Part shown: positions 62,301-64,000 of the stretch, in pieces
Numbering within the stretch: position 1 is the first letter of the stretch
Layout: the number at the start of each line of letters is the position of its first letter
From: Amblyornis subalaris
Lineage: Eukaryota > Chordata > Aves > Passeriformes > Ptilonorhynchidae
Direction: 5' to 3'
Assembly: GCA_018881555.1 (NCBI GenBank)
Contig: JACAXG010000008.1
Coordinates: forward strand, 12,677,316-12,741,315
Length of the DNA stretch: 64,000 bases
The notes under the pieces: model-generated
Seen by the model: only the letters and a program-made list of their open reading frames with translations
What the model was told of the DNA's origin: nothing
Databases searched by the model: none
Translations under genes and position numbers: made by a program

Positions 62301-63282
62301 GCCTGGCAGATACTCCAGAAAGACTTAAAGAAAAATTGCATTTGGCACCACTTATTTCTGTGTGGTTTTCAAAAATTTTCTTAATTTTAATGTATTTGAA
62401 TAACCTGGAAACATGTTTTAGTGCCCTCTTTGCAAGACCTGTTGTTTCCTGTGAAAATGAAGATTACAATATGTGCCTAAGTTTCCATAGTCGCTGTAGT
62501 TCTGTTGTTTTCCAAGAAGTACTTGAACAAGTTGATTACTTGAACTAGGAGGTGGAGCACCTTGGTTGGAGCCCTTCTGTTGTACCTTATGTGGTGCCCC
62601 TTAAATCCAGCCTTGGCTTGCTCTCATCACTCTGAAATAAGTTTTCATTCCCAGTGCCAAAAAGCTTCACATATGAAGTAGTTGAATATATAATTTGTTT
62701 GCTGTGATTATTATCTTGAAGCTATAAAGTAAACTGAAGCATCTTCTGCTACTATAACATTAATTATTCATGGTTACAGCTAAGGACTATTGCAGCTGGT
62801 AAAAACCACCTCAGTAGCAGTGAGGTGCATCTGCAAAGTGCATGCACAGTGTAAGAGATCTGTCTCCTAAAAAGAGAAAAAGTNTTATTTCTGGAGTTTC
62901 AAATATGATGTGGAAGGCATTGGCTGGATGGTTCTAGCTAGTTCTGCTACAAAGATAAAACTAAAATGTCACTTCACAGGTTTGTTTGGGCAGATTAGGC
63001 CAATTAGATTTCCNACAGGTATAATGGTTTTGAAATTTAATTATAGCGTACAATAATTTCATTTGGATTATCTTTTGANTATTTTTGTACACTTGGATCT
63101 GCTAACATAGATGGGGCCTTAAAACACTGACACGTGAATGTGCCAGCAGTAACCTGTGTGCCTGTGCTAAGAACTTTCTGCAATATCAGTTCACAGAAAA
63201 ACGGAGAGAGCTGAAATTTGACGGGCGCCTGGAGAAAGAGCTCTCTGAGAGCTACGCCTTTCTCATGGTGGATTGGTGCCAG
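55992..63282 (+). CDS. TASOR: TASOR (FAM208A), HUSH complex scaffold subunit, first 3 exons only (partial)
   Basis: Three exons join in phase into 211 residues and the gene continues beyond 64000; the full vertebrate protein is much longer (over 1,500 residues in human). Residues 1-115 are a diverged low-complexity N terminus with a Q-run. PVRRNFQIPRKSREKK onwards (116-131) is strongly conserved. Exons 2-3 (REFEDILKILHSSYLDPS, then RRELKFDGRLEKELSESYAF) lead into the pseudo-PARP/DUF3715 region. In mammals TASOR scaffolds MPP8 and periphilin and, with SETDB1 and MORC2, silences retroelements through H3K9me3 in the nucleus. The start has G at -3 and G at +4. The N-terminal alignment is weak but the later exons are unmistakable. 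Confidence 0.95.
56259..56276 (+). repeat. (CAG)6 encoding glutamines in TASOR exon 1
   Basis: Six perfect CAG codons encode a Gln run within residues 90-95, followed by Pro-Pro. The tract is short but perfect, so length variation between individuals or species is plausible. Confidence 0.85.
56386..61964 (+). other. TASOR: TASOR intron 1 (5.6 kb)
   Basis: The donor is GTTGTT and the acceptor is CTTTTATAG. It contains an A17 run at 56613-56629, a 13-base direct repeat GAGAAGATGGTTC at 56748 and 56779, and a perfect inverted AGGTCA element at 57776. No exon or clear interspersed repeat is visible. Confidence 0.85.
57776..57789. promoter_or_regulatory. Perfect inverted AGGTCA half-sites, 2-base spacer
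   Basis: AGGTCATTTGACCT is an exact palindrome of the nuclear-receptor half-site AGGTCA with spacer TT (IR2). It lies about 1.4 kb into TASOR intron 1. It could bind a receptor dimer, but one motif gives no proof of function. Confidence 0.35.
61965..62110 (+). CDS. TASOR: TASOR coding exon 2 (residues 132-180)
   Basis: The exon completes the split Ala codon and encodes LFQPVLPGSREFEDILKILH then SSYLDPSSVSNFKYKKASL and VHSELLEKE, ending in phase 0 with donor GTGAGT. It matches vertebrate TASOR closely and leads into the pseudo-PARP domain. Confidence 0.97.
62111..63189 (+). other. TASOR: TASOR intron 2 (1.1 kb)
   Basis: The donor is GTGAGT and the acceptor is GCAATATCAG, with a weak pyrimidine tract. 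Nothing else is recognised inside. Confidence 0.88.
63190..63282 (+). CDS. TASOR: TASOR coding exon 3 (residues 181-211)
   Basis: 31 codons encode FTEKRRELKFDGRLEKELSE then SYAFLMVDWCQ, phase 0 at both ends, donor GTGAGA. It is a highly conserved part of TASOR. The last residues (VDWCQ) differ from the VDRYQ I remember for human. Further exons lie beyond the window. Confidence 0.96.
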
Positions 63283-64000
63283 GTGAGAAACCAAAACACT
63301 GCATGTGATGCTTTCTTCTTTATCAATTGAGAGGTTTGGGGGTTTGGGTTTTTTTCAGAGTGTTTTTATTGACACACTTAGAGTTACTTTCGCAAAATTC
63401 AGCACTGGAAGGTGTAGAAGGATGGGAAAGGGATCTAATATGTCACCATTACTTAAGGTACTCTAATTACACGTCTCTGTAAAGTATTTTCTCTGGTTTA
63501 GGCTCTGTTTTATAAATAAAAGGATAGATTTCCTGGATGGCGTGTGAGTTTTTATTGGCTTTGTGTTTGGGGTTTTTTTAAATTGAGGAGGAATATTTTG
63601 TATTTTCATTGCAGTTGGGGTGTGGCATTTTTTCTTTTTTTTTGCATCGACAAGATAACCTGTAATACTAGAAAATGGACATTGTCTTATCTGTCTCTTC
63701 TTTGATCATATACTTTTAATCAAAGTGACAGAAAGGGAATTTCTGTGCTTTTTCTGTTATTACAGAGCCAGGATTTCTTAAGCATGCAATCATTTGGCAG
63801 GTATACTTCTGTTTTAAATATTAAAATTTTCTGTGTTAAAAGCAAGTAATGTTCATAAACAGTGTTTAAGGTATAGGGAGGTTGTTTTTTAAGGTACAGG
63901 TGAATCTGTGTAGCTGCTTCATGTCAGTGTTTGACTTGCACATTTTAGCAGTTTTATAGAGAATTCACACTAGTCTTGCTTCTGTAAGGGTTGGGGTTTT
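63283..64000 (+). other. TASOR: TASOR intron 3, start only
   Basis: The donor GTGAGA is present and the acceptor is outside the window. The sequence is T- and G-rich with no exon visible. Confidence 0.85.

Noticed and set aside
1..64000. Prokaryotic-type systems: CRISPR, operons, integrons, toxin modules, prophage
   Set aside because: There are no spaced direct repeats, no dense gene packing and no such proteins. The window is vertebrate nuclear DNA with spliced genes and CR1 repeats.

Overview
This window is vertebrate nuclear DNA, almost certainly avian. Two fragments of the CR1 LINE family (near 18.4 and 21.3-21.5 kb) look like those of birds, interspersed repeats are sparse, introns are compact for a vertebrate, and both promoters sit in CpG islands. 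There is no operon, plasmid, phage, CRISPR array or other prokaryote-type feature.

The window holds two protein-coding genes, both on the + strand. (1) ARHGEF3 (XPLN), a RhoA/RhoB guanine nucleotide exchange factor, is complete for the MVAKDYPF-type isoform. It has ten coding exons from 25382 to 49082 that splice with GT-AG borders into a 522-residue DH-PH protein, followed by a 3'UTR of about 1.9 kb and a poly(A) signal at 50949. (2) TASOR (formerly FAM208A), the scaffold subunit of the HUSH silencing complex, begins at 55992. Its first three coding exons (211 residues) are present and the gene runs off the right edge. The same tandem order is known in human 3p14.3.

Layout: 1-24.7 kb has no supported exon and is either upstream sequence or an intron of longer ARHGEF3 isoforms. 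24.8-25.5 kb is the ARHGEF3 CpG island with exon 1. 25.5-49.1 kb is ARHGEF3. 49.1-51.0 kb is its 3'UTR. 51-55.2 kb is a short intergenic spacer. 55.2-56.4 kb is the TASOR CpG island, which includes a 33-bp GC-rich minisatellite. 56.4-64 kb is TASOR introns 1-3 with exons 2 and 3.

The two genes act in unrelated processes: Rho signalling with mTORC2 inhibition, and H3K9me3-based retroelement silencing. Their adjacency looks like conserved synteny rather than a functional unit. I found no new biological system. The observations most worth a second look are an overlapping upstream ORF in the ARHGEF3 leader, a hairpin with a perfect 15-bp stem in ARHGEF3 intron 2, the frame-preserving minisatellite at the TASOR promoter, and a uORF plus G-quadruplex motif in the presumed TASOR leader. 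Isolated N bases are scattered throughout and behave more like ambiguous or polymorphic sites than gaps.
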